A DNA stretch of 64,000 nucleotides from Adiantum capillus-veneris (Eukaryota; Streptophyta; Polypodiopsida; Polypodiales; Pteridaceae). The first letter of the stretch is position 1. Each line of letters opens with the position of its first letter. The notes under the pieces were generated by a model that was given only the letters and a program-made list of their open reading frames with translations, had not been told where the DNA came from and made no database searches. The stretch is taken from positions 76,363,291 through 76,427,290 of the forward strand of contig CM043948.1 in the NCBI GenBank assembly GCA_014529385.2, in the 5' to 3' direction. The position numbers were made by a program, and so were the translations under genes. Of this stretch, positions 11,400 through 23,268 are shown piece after piece.

Positions 11400-12460
11400 T
11401 TAGCTTGGTACTAGAGCAATGCCATGAGGAGAGTGGACACCAGGGGAAAGGTCAAGTATTGTTTTGAGTGTTGAGAGTGGGTTTTTGGTGGCCTTCAGTA
11501 GTGAAGGATGTGCACTAATGGTGCAAGACTTGCCATGAATGTCAGACTATAGGAGAGAGGTGTTTGGTAGCTAATTCACAGGGAGCCATTATTGCTCAGA
11601 ATGCTTTTGAGAAGTGGGGTTTGGATGCCATCGGTCCACTCCCTACGTCTACAAGTGGTAAGAAATATGTTGGGGTACCCATCGACTACCTCACTAGGTG
11701 GGTCGAGGCCAAAGCTGTGAAGGAGGTAAATGCACAGGTTGTGTCCCACTTTGTTTTCGATAACATTTTTTGCCGTTTTGGAGTGCCGTGGGTACTCATT
11801 TTTGATAGAGGGCAAGGGTTCAGAAGCAAGCTTATACAGGCATTGGTGGAAAAACTAAAGATTCAGCATCGATTTTCCTCGCCTTATCATCCCCAATGCA
11901 ATGGTCTTGTGGAGAGTGCCAATGGAACAATCATCAAAATGCTCACGAAGTATGTGTATAAGCAGGAAACAAAATGGGAGATCAATCTAGAAAAGTGTCT
12001 ATGGGCCTACAGGATGTCCTACAAAGTGGCGACCAACTTTACTCCACTTGAGTTGGTTTATGTGGCGCATCAATGCCACTCCACAAGCTGTCTTACAAGA
12101 TAGGATTGTCGGCCTTGAGGCATTGCAGATGGATAGGCAGACTACTATGTGAAGCAGTGGGAAAGGAGAATGGCCAAAGTCAATGAGAGTCTGCAAAAAA
12201 AAAATATAGAAGAAGGGGACCCATCAATGAAGTATGAGAGCTACTTGGACTTCACCTTCCAGAAGAAGTTCAAAAAGAAATGGACGGATCCATACAAAGT
12301 GAAAAAGGCCTTTTCAAATGGGACCTATCAGCTGGTGAGAGCCAATGGTAAGCTTCTCAAGCACAGGGTAAATGGTGTACGGCTCAAGCTGTACTTTAAT
12401 AGGGGAGTGGTGCTCGATGTACATCAAATGGTGACCAGGGGGGTTGGGCAACCCACTTGA
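11400..12460 (+). pseudogene. Tat G1n integrase
   Basis: The zinc-binding part (about 11400-11560) is broken by stops but still shows FWWPSVVKDVH and CKTCHECQ. The core (11564-12103) is open with WGLDAIGPL (Asp), LIFDRGQGF (Asp) and CNGLVESANG (Glu), the complete DDE triad. The C-terminal part follows in another frame at 12149-12460 (WTDPYKVKKAF, VNGVRLKLYFN). No chromodomain is present, as usual for Tat. Frameshifts at about 11560 and 12090 make the whole protein non-functional. Confidence 0.85.
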
Positions 12461-12618
12461 AGGGACTCAAGAGTAACAGACACGCAATTTTGTACATATT
12501 GTACATATGGTGGTGTGTTTTCCAGTATAGTTGAGTGTTTGCAGAGTGTTGCAAGTTTCAAGTTCAATAAAGCTACTTTTGGTTCAACGTGAATGTTCAA
12601 TAGGGGGGTGGGCAATGA

Positions 12619-14486
12619 TGGTGCACCCAAAGTTGGTCCGCGCCATAAAGTGTGCTATGCAGTGCAAAGGGTGCTAACAGGTGCATGGTAGAGGGCTAAA
12701 GCCAGTGTGGGAGACCTCAATAGGACAGTGGCAGTGGAAGTGCAGGCTTAAAGTGTTTTTCTTGGCCAGGGGGGCTCCAAAGTGAGATAATTATGACAGC
12801 AAGTCAAGGTGTTCAAAATGTGGGAAATGTGTCCTGAAATGTGGTATGCAAGATGCTCTAGAAGCTCGGCCAGACAACTCGCCAAACAGAGTCCCGGTGT
12901 GAAAGTTATGATTGTCCGAAGATGGAATGCTTTGCAGATCCCTGACGGGCAGGGCAGGTATAGACAAGTGGTGAAAAATGGGATCAATGGATACACGTGC
13001 AAAGCTCAAGCTGTGGAGCATGCCGGTCTTTTCGGTTTGCCATTTGGAGCTTAAACGAGCAAGTTATGGCATGTTGAATATTTGAGGGGGGGGGGGGGGG
13101 GGGGGGGGGGGTATGTGCTCATCAATAGGCACGCAAACAGGAGTTTTTTTGAGCTCGCTAGAGTTTTGGAAAGTTGCGTGCAACATGGGGAGTCAACCAA
13201 AATTTGCGGCTCGTTGATCGAATTCATGGGCATCGAGATGGGCCGCATCTAAGTTGGAAAGCGATTACGACGAAAAGGGGTCAGATTTCTTTTTTTCGTT
13301 TCTTGAAACGGGTTTTTCGAAGCCATGGTGCAGAGTTGTGGAAAAATGAAAAGATTTCGGGGCCAGTAGGTAGTGCTCCTATGTGGTGTGATCGGAGAAA
13401 TTATATGGTAAGTACAACCGTGCACGAGCACCGACAGTGTGGGGAAACCATGTCTAAAAGCCCCCTTGGCAATAACTGCAAAAGAAAAAAAGTTGGCCCT
13501 TAACTTTGGTGGAATTTTCTCAAAAGAAAAGGAGGGGAGGTCACTAAAACTCACAAAACAAGCCCAAAGGGCAGTGGTGCCAGGGGCCATTGCCAAAGAA
13601 AGAAGTTTTTTTCTTTGCCTTGAAAAAGCAAAGAGGGAAAGGAAAGAGAGAAAAAGAGAGCGCAACGGTTTCGAGCTGTTTGGATTTTTCTTGGGTAAGA
13701 AGGAAGGACTTCGGGAGATCGGTGTGATCGAAGCTGACACCCAAGGGAGAAGCATTGCCATGAAGCGGCTCGGAAGGTCGAGCGACTTGCGGAGAAGGAA
13801 GCCAGTAAGGGCTACCAAGAGGAAGCGACCCTTGCAAGTGATGGTCGAAGCGACATGTGGAAAGTCATCGAAGCAGTTGTGGAGCGCCGCATAGTGGCTT
13901 CAAAAGGAGAGAAAATAAGAAGAATCACTAAGGTGCCTCTTTGCGTGGGCGAATGTGGAAAGGCGAGAGCAGTTGAAGAACTTGTGGCAAAAGAAGTGTT
14001 CGACGAGCAGCGAAGAAGCATTTTGGGAGCCTCCTGCAAAGAGGGTTGTGCCTGTGTAGTGAAAGGGTTTTTTTTTTGGGAATAGCAATGGCCATGGGGT
14101 GCTGAAGGTTGTAATCAGTTTTTCTTGAAGCAAGATCAAACCTACTTTTCCCCTATCAAGTGTTAATTTCCCCTCCCAGTTTCTCTTTCTCTGGCAGTGT
14201 GGAAGTGCGTGCCCTCCCAAACCGACGATGTAGGTGTCTGCACATAGAGAGTGAGTAAGAGGAGTCACATGGGTTGAGAGGATCGAGGTCAGTCGCAGTG
14301 GTGTGTGCATGTGGGTGGGTGATCTTGTTGGCGGTAGGTGCATCGGGTAGAGTGAAGACGAGACCCTACTACTGAAACTTATTTCTTTTCAAGGTGTTTC
14401 TGAGAGGACAAGGGTGCTGTGAAAACCCTGAGCTATATAGAGGCCATTTCGTCTGTGTCGGGTGTGTTCCCCATTCCCCCTCTCCA
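12619..14486 (+). repeat. 3' LTR of Tat element G1n (1868 bp)
   Basis: Aligns with 5795-7688. It carries an uninterrupted run of 26 G at 13086-13111, where the 5' LTR has only a short G-rich stretch (near 6264), so the tract expanded after insertion. A few small deletions account for the length difference. The ACGT target duplication follows at 14487-14490. Confidence 0.9.
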
Positions 14487-14490
14487 ACGT

Positions 14491-15645
14491 CTTCAATATA
14501 TTTTGACCCTTTGAGCATGACTTGAGCAGCCTTTAAGCCAAATGTTGTTGCTTTAACCATTGAGATAGCATGACTGGTTTCCATTTCCTCAACTAGCTTT
14601 TTCATCCCTCCTTTGCCAAAGTTGGTTGCCAAGGGCGTCCCTATTTCACTAAGATGTATCTTCCCTTCTTTGAAGAACACAAGATCTTTACCCAAGGTAT
14701 CTTTGAATCTTTCAAAGTCCCTTCTTGGATGGTCTGGGCTGTCACACCAGATGCACCTATTTACAAATCCCTCTCTGTTTTGAGGTCTTTGATTTTATGA
14801 TTGTCCATACGTTTGCCCCTTTTCTTCAAGCCTTGCTAGATTTAATTTTAGCTCACTTATGTCCTTCACAAGTTCTTCAAGCATAGACCCATCATCCTTA
14901 GAAGCTACAATAGAACGTTTTGGCTGCTTCTCAGTAATAGCAGGAACTGGAGCACCATTGTTCACCATCATCTTGTCTATTCTCCATTGTCTTTTTGCCA
15001 ACAGGGAGACTGCATCTTGTACATCATTCCACCTTGTCTTCAAACCTTGCTTGGTATCTTTGTCTTCCAAGAGAAGCTCTAACTTTTCTTCAATTTCTTT
15101 GCCCGCTACTTGTAGGAAAAGTTCTACCTTCTCCCTATCCAAGGAAGCTTGTTCAGTTTGTGATAGTTGAGCATAGCGTCACTCAAACTCTCTGAGAAGC
15201 TCTGTAGCAGAAATCCCTTCTTTAGGCTTTGCAACCCAATCTAAGAAAGTTATTTTGCTCACCCTCTTAGAGTCCTCCATAAAGTAGCCTTCTTTTAGAG
15301 CAAGCTTGAATTCCTCCCAATTTCTTCCATGAGCAATTTGAATTGCCCTAGTACGTTCTCTGATCTCTGGGACACAAACTAGCTCAAAACTTTGAACCAT
15401 GTCTTCCTCACACACTCGGTTCAACTCCATCTCCTTCATATAATCTCATAGATACTTTGTGAGTCCTTGCCATCAAACTGGTCAATTATCTTCACAATGG
15501 ACTGTAGTGCTTTTGTGGTTGAAATCTGGGTCCTTTCTGCTGCTTGTTGTTGCTGCATGTACATGGCAAATACTTGAAACATCTTCATGACTGCAGGATC
15601 AAAGTGCATCCCATGTGTCTCTTGATTTTCTTCCATGGCTAACAA
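14491..15645 (-). pseudogene. Gypsy G1 Gag, N-terminal part
   Basis: Reading from 15645 down, three frames form a helix-rich gag-like protein: MLAMEENQETHG start, then LDWVAKPKEGISATELLREFE, and a Lys/Glu-rich coiled-coil stretch. Further on, CIWCDSPDHPRRD resembles a degenerate zinc knuckle (C-x2-C-x3-H), then continues to the insertion site of the inner Tat element at 14487. The start at 15645 lies about 60 bp inside the 5' LTR, a normal leader length. TAG/TGA stops at about 15179 and 14795 break it. The domain assignment rests on position and on the knuckle; similarity to common plant gag families is weak. Confidence 0.7.
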
Positions 15646-15683
15646 AGTGTCTTGATCAATTCACAAACAACCACCCTAGCAAC

Positions 15684-15701
15684 TTCGCGTCGGGTTCACC
15701 A
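15684..15701 (-). other. Probable primer-binding site of G1
   Basis: On the minus strand TGGTGAACCCGACGCG begins 4 bases after the LTR end. It starts with TGG, as a tRNA 3' CCA end would need. I cannot name the tRNA with confidence. Confidence 0.55.
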
Positions 15702-15705
15702 AAAA

Positions 15706-16904
15706 TGTCGGGATGTGTGCGGTCTAGTTGGGAAGGTGCGGAACCTATGGCTGTGAGAGTTTGTGATGAGAGTCACAAACACTTTATGAAAAAGAGTTAA
15801 TGGAGAATCACCAAACCTCTTCCTAAATATGGTTTTAACTCTAAGAGCGTTCGTGACAAAAATGTCACAAACCCTCTTTGCTATTGTGCTTGGAACGTGC
15901 TTGTTTTGGAAGTCGAGATTATGATGAAAGGACCATCGAATCACATCCAATTTCACTTTAAAAGAGAAATTAGGAAAACTAAATGTTCAGCCATAAAATC
16001 TCAACGCTCATACAAGCACATTTCTCAATCAAAACCCAAACCTCTTTGGTGGTATCATGTAGCCTCGCCCCCAATTACATAGTCATAGCATCAAACAGTT
16101 GAAATGAATACACAAGCTTCCACCTTCACGGCAACCATTTTCTGAGTTTGCAAAGATTTAAGAGCTTCTAAATTGAAGCACACACACCATTTTGATAGGG
16201 GGAAACCCTGATTCACTCCCTCAGAAGCTCAGATACAAGATTGCGAAGAGGCGGGACTGTAGCACACATAGATTGGGCAACCATGGAAGCTATTTAACAG
16301 TAGTGATAAGTTGCAGGTTTTTTCTATAAAAAGCCCCCTTATCTCTCTTCCCCACGGCATTATGAGCTGATCTGTCAATGTTTGGGCCATTTTGCCACTT
16401 TGGATCAAAACTAGGCCATTTTCAGCTCATTTTTGACCCAAAAAATGACATTTTTTAATGCGAAAAATCCCAAACCGAGTCAGGAAATTCCCTAAATTTG
16501 TGGGATCACTCATATAAGAATAAAAAGCATAGATAAGCATCATTTTTCATCAATATATCATTTTGGGTCACTTTCCATGCAATTCTGCAATGGCGTCTAT
16601 TAGCTGCTATTTATGGCAGTTTTTGCCCGCATCGGTCTTTGTAGGCGAGATGAGTGTGCCACCATGAAACACTTGAACTGTGTACATTGTCAAACCAAAT
16701 TAGGAATCTTATCAAGTGAAAAAGAATGCAAATGAGCCAGCTCCAGGGCCACGACTCCCCGGATAGGTATGTACATGATAGCGACCGCAGTAGCCGCTTT
16801 AGCATATATCACGATATGTACATTATTGTTTTTCTTTCCATGCATCAAGAAGTGTCAAAGGTGAGGTGAATGTTTTTATTTCACACTATGTACGTTCCGC
16901 GGCA
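15706..16904 (-). repeat. 5' LTR of gypsy G1 (1199 bp)
   Basis: TGTCGGG at 15706 to CGGCA at 16904. Its right 927 bp match window positions 1-927. It directly borders the primer-binding site on its left, fixing the element as minus strand. Confidence 0.9.
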
Positions 16905-17286
16905 CGGTAACGTGAGTTCAACAGAAGGGTATTTAAAGTTCTTGAAACTTACAAAAATAAATATACAGACTTACAGATTTTAAAAGAAAAGGTTACATTA
17001 TATTCTTAATAAAATTCACAGATAAGGTGTTTTATAAACATGTCTTGAACGCATGTGATATGGTAGTTTTACACATAGTGAACAACCCAAGACCATGGGT
17101 CGAATGCAGAGGAGGAGGAGTCGGCGTGGTGAAGAAATCGACAAAGAATAGGACGCGTTTGGCTTCTCACACATTAGCATTTGTAATTTCCACTTTTTTG
17201 AGCGTATTAATGATATATATATATATATATATATATTTTTTTTAAAACATTGGGTCTTATAAATATCAAAGCTTGGGGGGTGCACT
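16905..17286. other. Spacer between G1 and copia C1; no gene seen
   Basis: AT-rich sequence with a short (TA)n run at about 17213-17237. I see no coding or element signature. The base run after 16904 (CGGTA) would be the right target duplication of G1, but its partner is outside the window. Confidence 0.6.
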
Positions 17287-17513
17287 TGTTACCATATACA
17301 TGTGGTAGTGATGTGTGTGAACACACTAGGACCGCCGGGGCATTTTTCCCTTTTTAGGATATTTTTTCCCCCGTGCACTGTATATACGTCCATCACTCTA
17401 GGGCTATCTATCTTTCCATTGCACAATAAGTAATATACTCTCAGTTTGTGCGCCTTGATCTTCCTTCGTCTTCTCCAAGCTGTGTGCGTTTCTTTGCCAC
17501 CCTAATTCCTTCA
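17287..17513 (+). repeat. 5' LTR of copia C1
   Basis: Begins TGTTACCATA and ends near CCTTCA, just before the Met-tRNA-like primer site at about 17516-17527. Matches 23044-23268 with several substitutions; the exact 3' end is uncertain by a few bases. Confidence 0.82.
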
Positions 17514-17809
17514 ATTGGCATCAGAGCAGGTTGCATCCTCCCGGGCTTAGTTGCCAGCAGATCATCACATGACTGCTCATTTTCTCCAATTTCTGCGAGC
17601 TTTGACAAGCGTTCGCTGCAGGTCTAATTCGGGTTCATCTCGACCTCCGTTTCTACTACAACTAGGTCTACACAGGCAATTTTGTCATTTTGTGCAAAAT
17701 TTCTGTCAACGCCAATTACTGCATAACAGGTCCCATATAGTCTGCTGTGGGTTGTGCTATATAGCACGTACTGGTCTCACTCAATTTCTCCTCATTTTGG
17801 GCATTTTTC

Positions 17810-18880
17810 ATGGCTGCTGACAATAACATAGATGTGTTAAAGATGTTTGTTGCAGAGGACAAATTGGATGGGGACAATTACCCTATGTGGGCTTACATGA
17901 TGCAACATGTTCTTGTGTCAAAGGGAGTCTGGAATATTGTGTAGGGCATTGATGTACGCCCTGGTTCTGAGGATGTAGGCGATGTTGAGGATGTTGTAGG
18001 TCTTGCTGCAAGGATTGCTCCTATTAGAGTTGTTTTGCCTACGATAGAACAAGCTCGTTGGGATGTAAAGGATGCGCAGGCTTATGTGTTGATTGCGTGG
18101 TCTGTGAAGCGCACCATTACTCCTCACATTTACTCAAAGAAATCTGCAAAACAGGCTTGGGATATTCTAGCAGGTCTTTATGCAAGCCGTAATGAGGCTA
18201 AAATTGATTTGCTACATAAAGAGCTGGAATCGAAGATTATGCATGAGGAAGATGATATGGATACTTTCCTTTCTGGTGTCAAGGATATCAATGAGCAGCT
18301 TATTTTTGCAGGTGAAGTCATTTCAGAGATTTCTCTTGTGCAGACTGTTCTTCATGCCTTACCAGATTCTTACCAGACTTTTGCTAGTACTTGGAGACTT
18401 ATGACCCAAGGAAATCCTGAAGTTGTCAAGTTTGGTATATTATGCACGTTGCTATTGCAAGAGTCACTTTCCAAAAAAAGAGGACTAATTAGCATGCAGA
18501 TCAATAGGCTTTTATGGCTTCTCAAAGAAAGGGTGCTAACAACAATGCAGCCACTTCTTATGGTTCTGCTACGAGTGGCCAAAATTCTGTTCCTAATGCT
18601 TCTACTAGTAGCAATTTGTCTATAAATTCTGGTGATAAGGGCAAAAAAAAGATGCGTTGCCATTATTGTAAAGCTAATGATCACTTGATCAAGCACTGTC
18701 CTAAGTTGAAGGCCAAAGAGGCTAAGAAGAAAGAGGGTAGTTCCACTGCAAATGCTGGTTCCACTACAAATGCAGCCATTGTTGAGTCTTCTGTGAAAGG
18801 AGACTATGATGCAGACATTGATGCAGAATGGGCTTTTAGTACAGAGTGCACTTACAAATCCTATTGTCCATGATGCATGC
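17810..18880 (+). pseudogene. Copia C1 Gag
   Basis: ATG at 17810 (MAADNNIDVLKMF) opens a UBN2-type copia gag: KLDGDNYPMWAYMM, then an in-frame TAG at 17942-17944, then KSAKQAWDILAGLY, DMDTFLSGVKDINEQL and ALPDSYQTFASTW. After a frameshift near 18440-18520 the zinc knuckle CHYCKANDHLIKHC appears at about 18657-18698, followed by a Lys-rich stretch. Order and spacing are those of copia gag. Disrupted by one stop and at least one frameshift. Confidence 0.83.
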
Positions 18881-20041
18881 ATGTTAGTTGCTACAAATTC
18901 ACATGTGTGGTATTTTGACAGTGGTGCTACAAAGCACATTACCTCACATCGTGAATTGTTCACCTCTCTTGAGTTTGTCCCACATGGGAATTCAGTCACT
19001 TGTGCCAACAATGCCTCTTATCCGGTTCAGGGGGTTGGAAAGATTGGGCTTACTGTTGCAAATGGCAGTTCTTTCACACTTGTTGATGCACTTTATATAC
19101 CTGGGATCAAGAAGAATCTCATGCCTGTATCTGCACTTGCTAGAATTGGACTTGTAGTCAAATTTGTGGATGACAGATGTACAATTCATGATCTCAATTT
19201 TGGTGATGAAATTGTTGCATCTAGCCTTTTGGGCCTTGGCCTCTATAAGCTCACTTTGTATGACAAGTGTGGATAATTTTTTTTTGCAAATGAAGTTGCA
19301 GCTTTAAGGGATGTTTCAGATGCAAAACTGTGGCATGTACATTTTGGGGATCTAAATTTTGTCAGTTTGCTACGTTTGTAGAAAGCTGATATGGTTGCTT
19401 CTTTTCCACCCCGTGAAGCATCTGTCAAACATGTTTGTGAAGGCTGTATTTTGGGTAGGATGTAGCAATCAAAGTTTCCAAAGGATGGTTCAGTTAGGGC
19501 CACATGCAGGTTGCAGCTTGTGCATAGTGATGTTTGTGGGCCCATGCAAACTCCATCCTTCGTCAATTACCTTTACTTAGTGACTCTCATTGATGATTAC
19601 TCCAGGCATGCATGGGTATTTCCGCTTAAAGAGAAGTCCAAATTTTTTATGTGCTTCAAACAATTTATGGCTATGCCTGAAAATGTATCGAAATGTACTA
19701 TGAGGACCCTTTGTTCTGATCGAGGGGGGGAGTATATGTCTCATGAATTTAATGCATTTCTGGCTAGTCATGGGATAAAACATCAATGTACAGTGCCTTA
19801 TACACCTCAACAAAATGGTGTTGCTGAGAGGAAAAACAACTCACTTACAGAAATGGAACGATGTATGGTCAAAAGTCAAGCTTTGCTGCATTCTTTTTGG
19901 CTTGAGACCATCATATGTGCCACTTATGTACTTAACAAGTTTCCTACAAAATCTTTGCATTCTATTACTCCATATGAAGCATTCCATGATAGAAAGACTT
20001 CTATTGAGCACATGTGTGTTTTTGGCTGTGTGGCATATGCC
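18881..20041 (+). pseudogene. Copia C1 protease and integrase, 5' portion
   Basis: WYFDSGATKHIT at about 18910 is the copia protease active site (D-S-G). The gag-pre-integrase region is degraded (stops at 19274 and 19379). The integrase core begins with VHSDVCGPM, DDYSRHAWVF, LCSDRGGEYMS and PYTPQQNGVAERKN, giving an intact D-D-E triad. The frame runs into the foldback element at 20042 inside CVFGCVAYA, a conserved copia integrase C-terminal block. The remaining piece resumes after 20930. Confidence 0.85.
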
Positions 20042-20930
20042 ATTAGGAGATTTAGGAGGTCTTTTGGAGGGTCTTTTAGAAGAGAAAGGAAAAAGCACTC
20101 CTCCAATGAAAGAAGAGCCTATGTTACGTAGAAAAATAGATTGATATTAAGAAAAATATAGAAAAGGTGTCAGTGGTCGTTGAAACGGACGCCTTTTCAT
20201 TCAATGCGAATGTCTTTTTCATGAGATAGGCAACGCTCATCTCATAAGGCTTTCGTCATCGTTGAAATTTAAAAAAATCACAAAAATGTCAATTGGTGTC
20301 GGAATTTGAATCTTTTGACACCACCAATGCATCCAAAACGTCCCAGAGAGGGAGAAATCACCAAAAAAACCCCTAAAAAGGAGATTTTGGATCGTGGCGC
20401 GCGAGGGATTGTTTGGAGAATCCTAGATGACCCTCTGCACGCCGTGATCCAACTTTTTTATTTTTTGCCTCAGGGTGCGCGGAGGGCCATTTGGAATTTT
20501 CCAGATGGTCCCCCGCGCACCGTGAGGCAAAATCTCCTTTTTAGGGGTATTTTGACAATTTCTCCCTCTCTCAGTGTCAGATTGAGGCAAGTAGTTAGAC
20601 ATTTTTTGGATTTTTGGTCATTTTGGATGCATTGGCGGTGTCAAAAACTTTAAATATCTAACACAAATGATAATTTTGTGATTTTTTAAATTTCAATGAT
20701 GACGAAAGCTATATTGAATGAGCGTCGTGTACTTCATGAAAACCACACACGCATTGAATGGAAAAGTGACCTTCTTCAAGGATTTTTGAAAAGTTAGGTT
20801 CACTTTTTAGAGTGTTCAGTTGTCCTTTTGGACGTACGCAACAAGTGCAAGTATATTTTAAGAACATTTTCTAGAGAGAGAAATATAATTTCTTAGAAGG
20901 CCCTCCAAATGACCTCCGACATCTCCTAAT
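20042..20930. mobile_element. Foldback/MITE-like element with very long inverted repeats
   Basis: The ends are inverted copies: TAGGAGATTTAGGAGGTC at left pairs with GACCTCCGACATCTCCTA at right, with good matching for about 40 bp. Further inward, arms around 20249-20400 pair with 20540-20710 (e.g. GCTTTCGTCATC with GATGACGAAAGC). The centre (about 20472-20525) is itself a GC-rich hairpin, GGTGCGCGGAGGG against CCCCCGCGCACC. So nearly the whole 889 bp could fold into one rod. It carries no convincing gene. It interrupts the integrase of copia C1. Direct duplication outside the TIRs is at most AT, so the superfamily is uncertain. Confidence 0.85.
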
Positions 20931-22968
20931 GTTTGGTGCCACAAACACAGCACAAAAAATTGGATGATACGGCTGTCAAATGTATTTTTGTTGGTTATAG
21001 TGCTGAAAGCAAAGGTTAAAGGTTGTATCATCCGCAAATAAAGCGTATTTTGGTTTCACAAGATATAGTGTTTGTGGAAGATTTTGTTCAGTCCTTGCTG
21101 TCATGTACTAGAGATAGTAATGTAAGCTCATAGGACATTTATGACACTTTGTTGCCTCTTTTCACTGGTGAAATTTTGATTGTAAATTCCAATGAGGCAA
21201 ATGTACAGCCTATGGGGGTTTCCAAAAATGTTACAAATCAACCTATTACTAATGTAGATGTACATGATGTACTTGATGAGGAAAGGGTTGAAAATGAGCA
21301 GGCTAGAGGTATGCCAAATGACTGGTGCATACATTGCATGATAGTAAATTGGATGCACCTTTGTCTAGTCGCACTCGTTTAGGCTCTAGCCATGCATCTT
21401 ATTCATCAAATTGCTATGCTTTGGGTGTGTCTGGCTTACATGATGTTGAGGAACCTCTATCTTTTGATGAAGCACAGAATTCAAAAAATTGGATGGCTGC
21501 CATGCAATCAGAATATGATGCATTTATAAAAAATGAGACATGGACTTTATGTGATTTGCCTCCTGACAAAAAGGCCATTGGTACAAAGTTTGTTTACAAG
21601 TTGAAACGCAATCCAGATGGTGAGATCGATCGCCATAAGGCTTGACTTGTTGCAAAGGGTTATGCACAGCAAAAAGGCATAGATTATGAAGAGACTTTTG
21701 CTCCCACTTGTCGTATGACTACTATGCGTTTTCTATGTGCATTGGCAGCTCATTTTGGTTGGGATGTACATCAATCAGACATTGTTATTGCTTTCTTGAA
21801 TGGTGACATATTTGAGGAAGTTTATGTAACATAGCCTCGCAGTTTTGTCAAGAAAGTACAAGAGGACAAAGTGTGTAGATGTAAGAAGACTTTGTATGGG
21901 ACGTTGAAGCAATCTCCTTGTGCTTGGTATGAGAAATCTGACACTTGTTTGGTCAAACGAGGCTTTCCTAACAGTCCAACAGAAAGCACATTGTATGTAA
22001 AGCGTGAGCGGGATGTACTTCTCATTGTGGTTCTTTATGTAGATGATTTGTTGATCACTGGACCAACTGAGAGACATATGAATTAAGGCTGATTTGAATG
22101 CTACTTTCAAGATGAAAGATTTGGGGCTGCTGCATCATTACTTGGGCTTACAGCTTAAGCAGTGTGATGGTGGTATTCCCTTGTGTCAGAAAAGTTACAT
22201 AGAGACATTGCTATGTAAGTTTGGACTTGAGAATTGCAAACCTATTTCCACTCCCATGGAAATAGGTTTAAAAATGAGTCTTCATGATGCTGGTGATCTT
22301 GCAAATGTCACTCTTTACCAAATTGTTGTCGGATGCCTCATTCATGTATGCAACACGAGGCCGGATATTCAGTTTGAAGTCTCATAGGTCAACAAATTTA
22401 CACATATCCCATGGTCTAATAATTGGCATGCTGTCAAGAGGATTTTCTGCTACCGTCTTGTTTTATCCCAACGGGGGATCATTTCCGCCAGACTTACATG
22501 CTTTTTCGGACTCAGGTTGGGTTGGTTGTTTTGACACACGAGTGTCCACAAGTGGTTTTTGTTTCATGCTTGGCAGTTCATGTATATCATGGTTGAGCAA
22601 GAAGAAACCTATTGTGGCCAATTCTAGTTGTGAGGCATGATTATAGGGTAGTCTTCACAGCTACAATTGAGTGTGTATGGCTCAGACGCCTTATGGATGA
22701 TTTGGGTGTTGGACAGGACACTGCTAACACTATCTACACTAACAGTCAAAGTGCATTGGCAGTGGCGAGGAACCCAATTTTTCATGCTCACACAAAGCAC
22801 ATTGAGGTCCATTACCACTATGTGAGGGAGAGGCTCGTAGCAGGAGAGATCAGCTTGGCTTATGTGCCAACAGAGGACAACCTTGCAGATCTTTTCACAA
22901 AGGCATTGTATCATGAGAAGCTCAAAGATTTTCACAAATCTTTGGGCTTACTCCCCTTTGTGGTCTAA
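20931..22968 (+). pseudogene. Copia C1 integrase C-terminus, reverse transcriptase and RNase H
   Basis: Right after the foldback element the integrase tail resumes (HKKLDDTAVKCIFVGYS). A spacer follows, then RT: NWMAAMQSEYDAFIKNETW, FVYKLKRNPDGEIDRHKA with [18 protein letters not shown], and the catalytic VVLYVDDLLITG at about 22030. RNase H shows SDSGWVGCFDTRVSTSGFC, and NSQSALAVARNPIFHAHTKHIE leads to the conserved end LADLFTKALYHEKLKDF. At least five stops or frameshifts (e.g. 21643, 21832, 22084, 22385) are present, several of the kind expected from C-to-T change. Confidence 0.87.
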
Positions 22969-23043
22969 TCATGTCCTCACGGCACGGCACTTCCCTGTAC
23001 TCATGTGCCAGCTCTCGTTCAACGCATCACCCCAGGGGGGATT

Positions 23044-23268
23044 TGTTACCATATACATGTGGTAGTGATGTGTGTGAACACACTAAGACCGCCGGAGCAT
23101 TTTTTCCCTCTTTAGGAGGTTTTTTTCCCCCGTTCATTGTATATACACCCATCACTCTAGGACTATCTATCTTTCCATTTCACACTAAGTAATATACTCT
23201 CAGTTGTGTGCCTTGAGCTTCCTTCATCTTCTCCAAGTTGTGTGTGTTTCTTTGCAACCCTAATTCCA
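23044..23268 (+). repeat. 3' LTR of copia C1
   Basis: Begins TGTTACCATATACATGTGG after a G-rich polypurine tract. Matches 17287-17513 up to CCTAATTCC. No target duplication matching the 5' flank (GCACT) can be seen after it. Confidence 0.82.

Larger units (their letters stand above)
5795..14486 (+). mobile_element. Ty3/gypsy Tat-type retrotransposon G1n, complete with two LTRs, nested in G1
   Basis: Two long LTRs (5795-7688 and 12619-14486) begin TGGTGCA and end CTCTCCA, with ACGT duplicated outside. The order inside is gag, protease, RT, a second RNase H, integrase. The archaeal-type second RNase H between RT/RNase H and integrase is the known hallmark of the Tat lineage. Gag carries a frameshift, RT a frameshift, and the classical RNase H core is deleted, so the copy cannot replicate by itself. 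A purine-rich tract (about 12600-12617) precedes the 3' LTR. Closely related to the older copy at 51465-56935. Confidence 0.92.
1..16904 (-). mobile_element. Ty3/gypsy LTR retrotransposon G1, minus strand, left LTR cut by window edge
   Basis: Near-identical sequence at 1-927 and within 15706-16904 marks the two LTRs. Between them, on the minus strand, lie gag, protease, RT, RNase H and integrase in gypsy order. The right LTR begins TGTCGGG and ends CGGCA at 16904. About 270 bp of the left LTR lies outside the window, so its target duplication cannot be seen. The element was hit by a second retrotransposon (5795-14486) within gag, which separates gag 5' (14491-15645) from the rest. Many stops and frameshifts show it is dead. 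The RT motif FLDDIPIKG and the acidic integrase tail are unlike the commonest seed-plant gypsy lineages; the lineage is left open. Confidence 0.9.
17287..23268 (+). mobile_element. Ty1/copia retrotransposon C1, decayed, split by a foldback element
   Basis: Short LTRs (17287-17513 and 23044-23268) both begin TGTTACCATATACATGTGG. The primer site TGGCATCAGAGC after the first LTR is one base off the initiator-Met-tRNA complement. Gag, protease, integrase, RT and RNase H follow in copia order. The integrase is interrupted by the foldback element at 20042-20930. A G-rich polypurine tract (CAGGGGGG) sits at about 23031-23040. No matching target duplication is visible, and the two LTRs differ at many sites, so this is an old copy. 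Confidence 0.9.
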
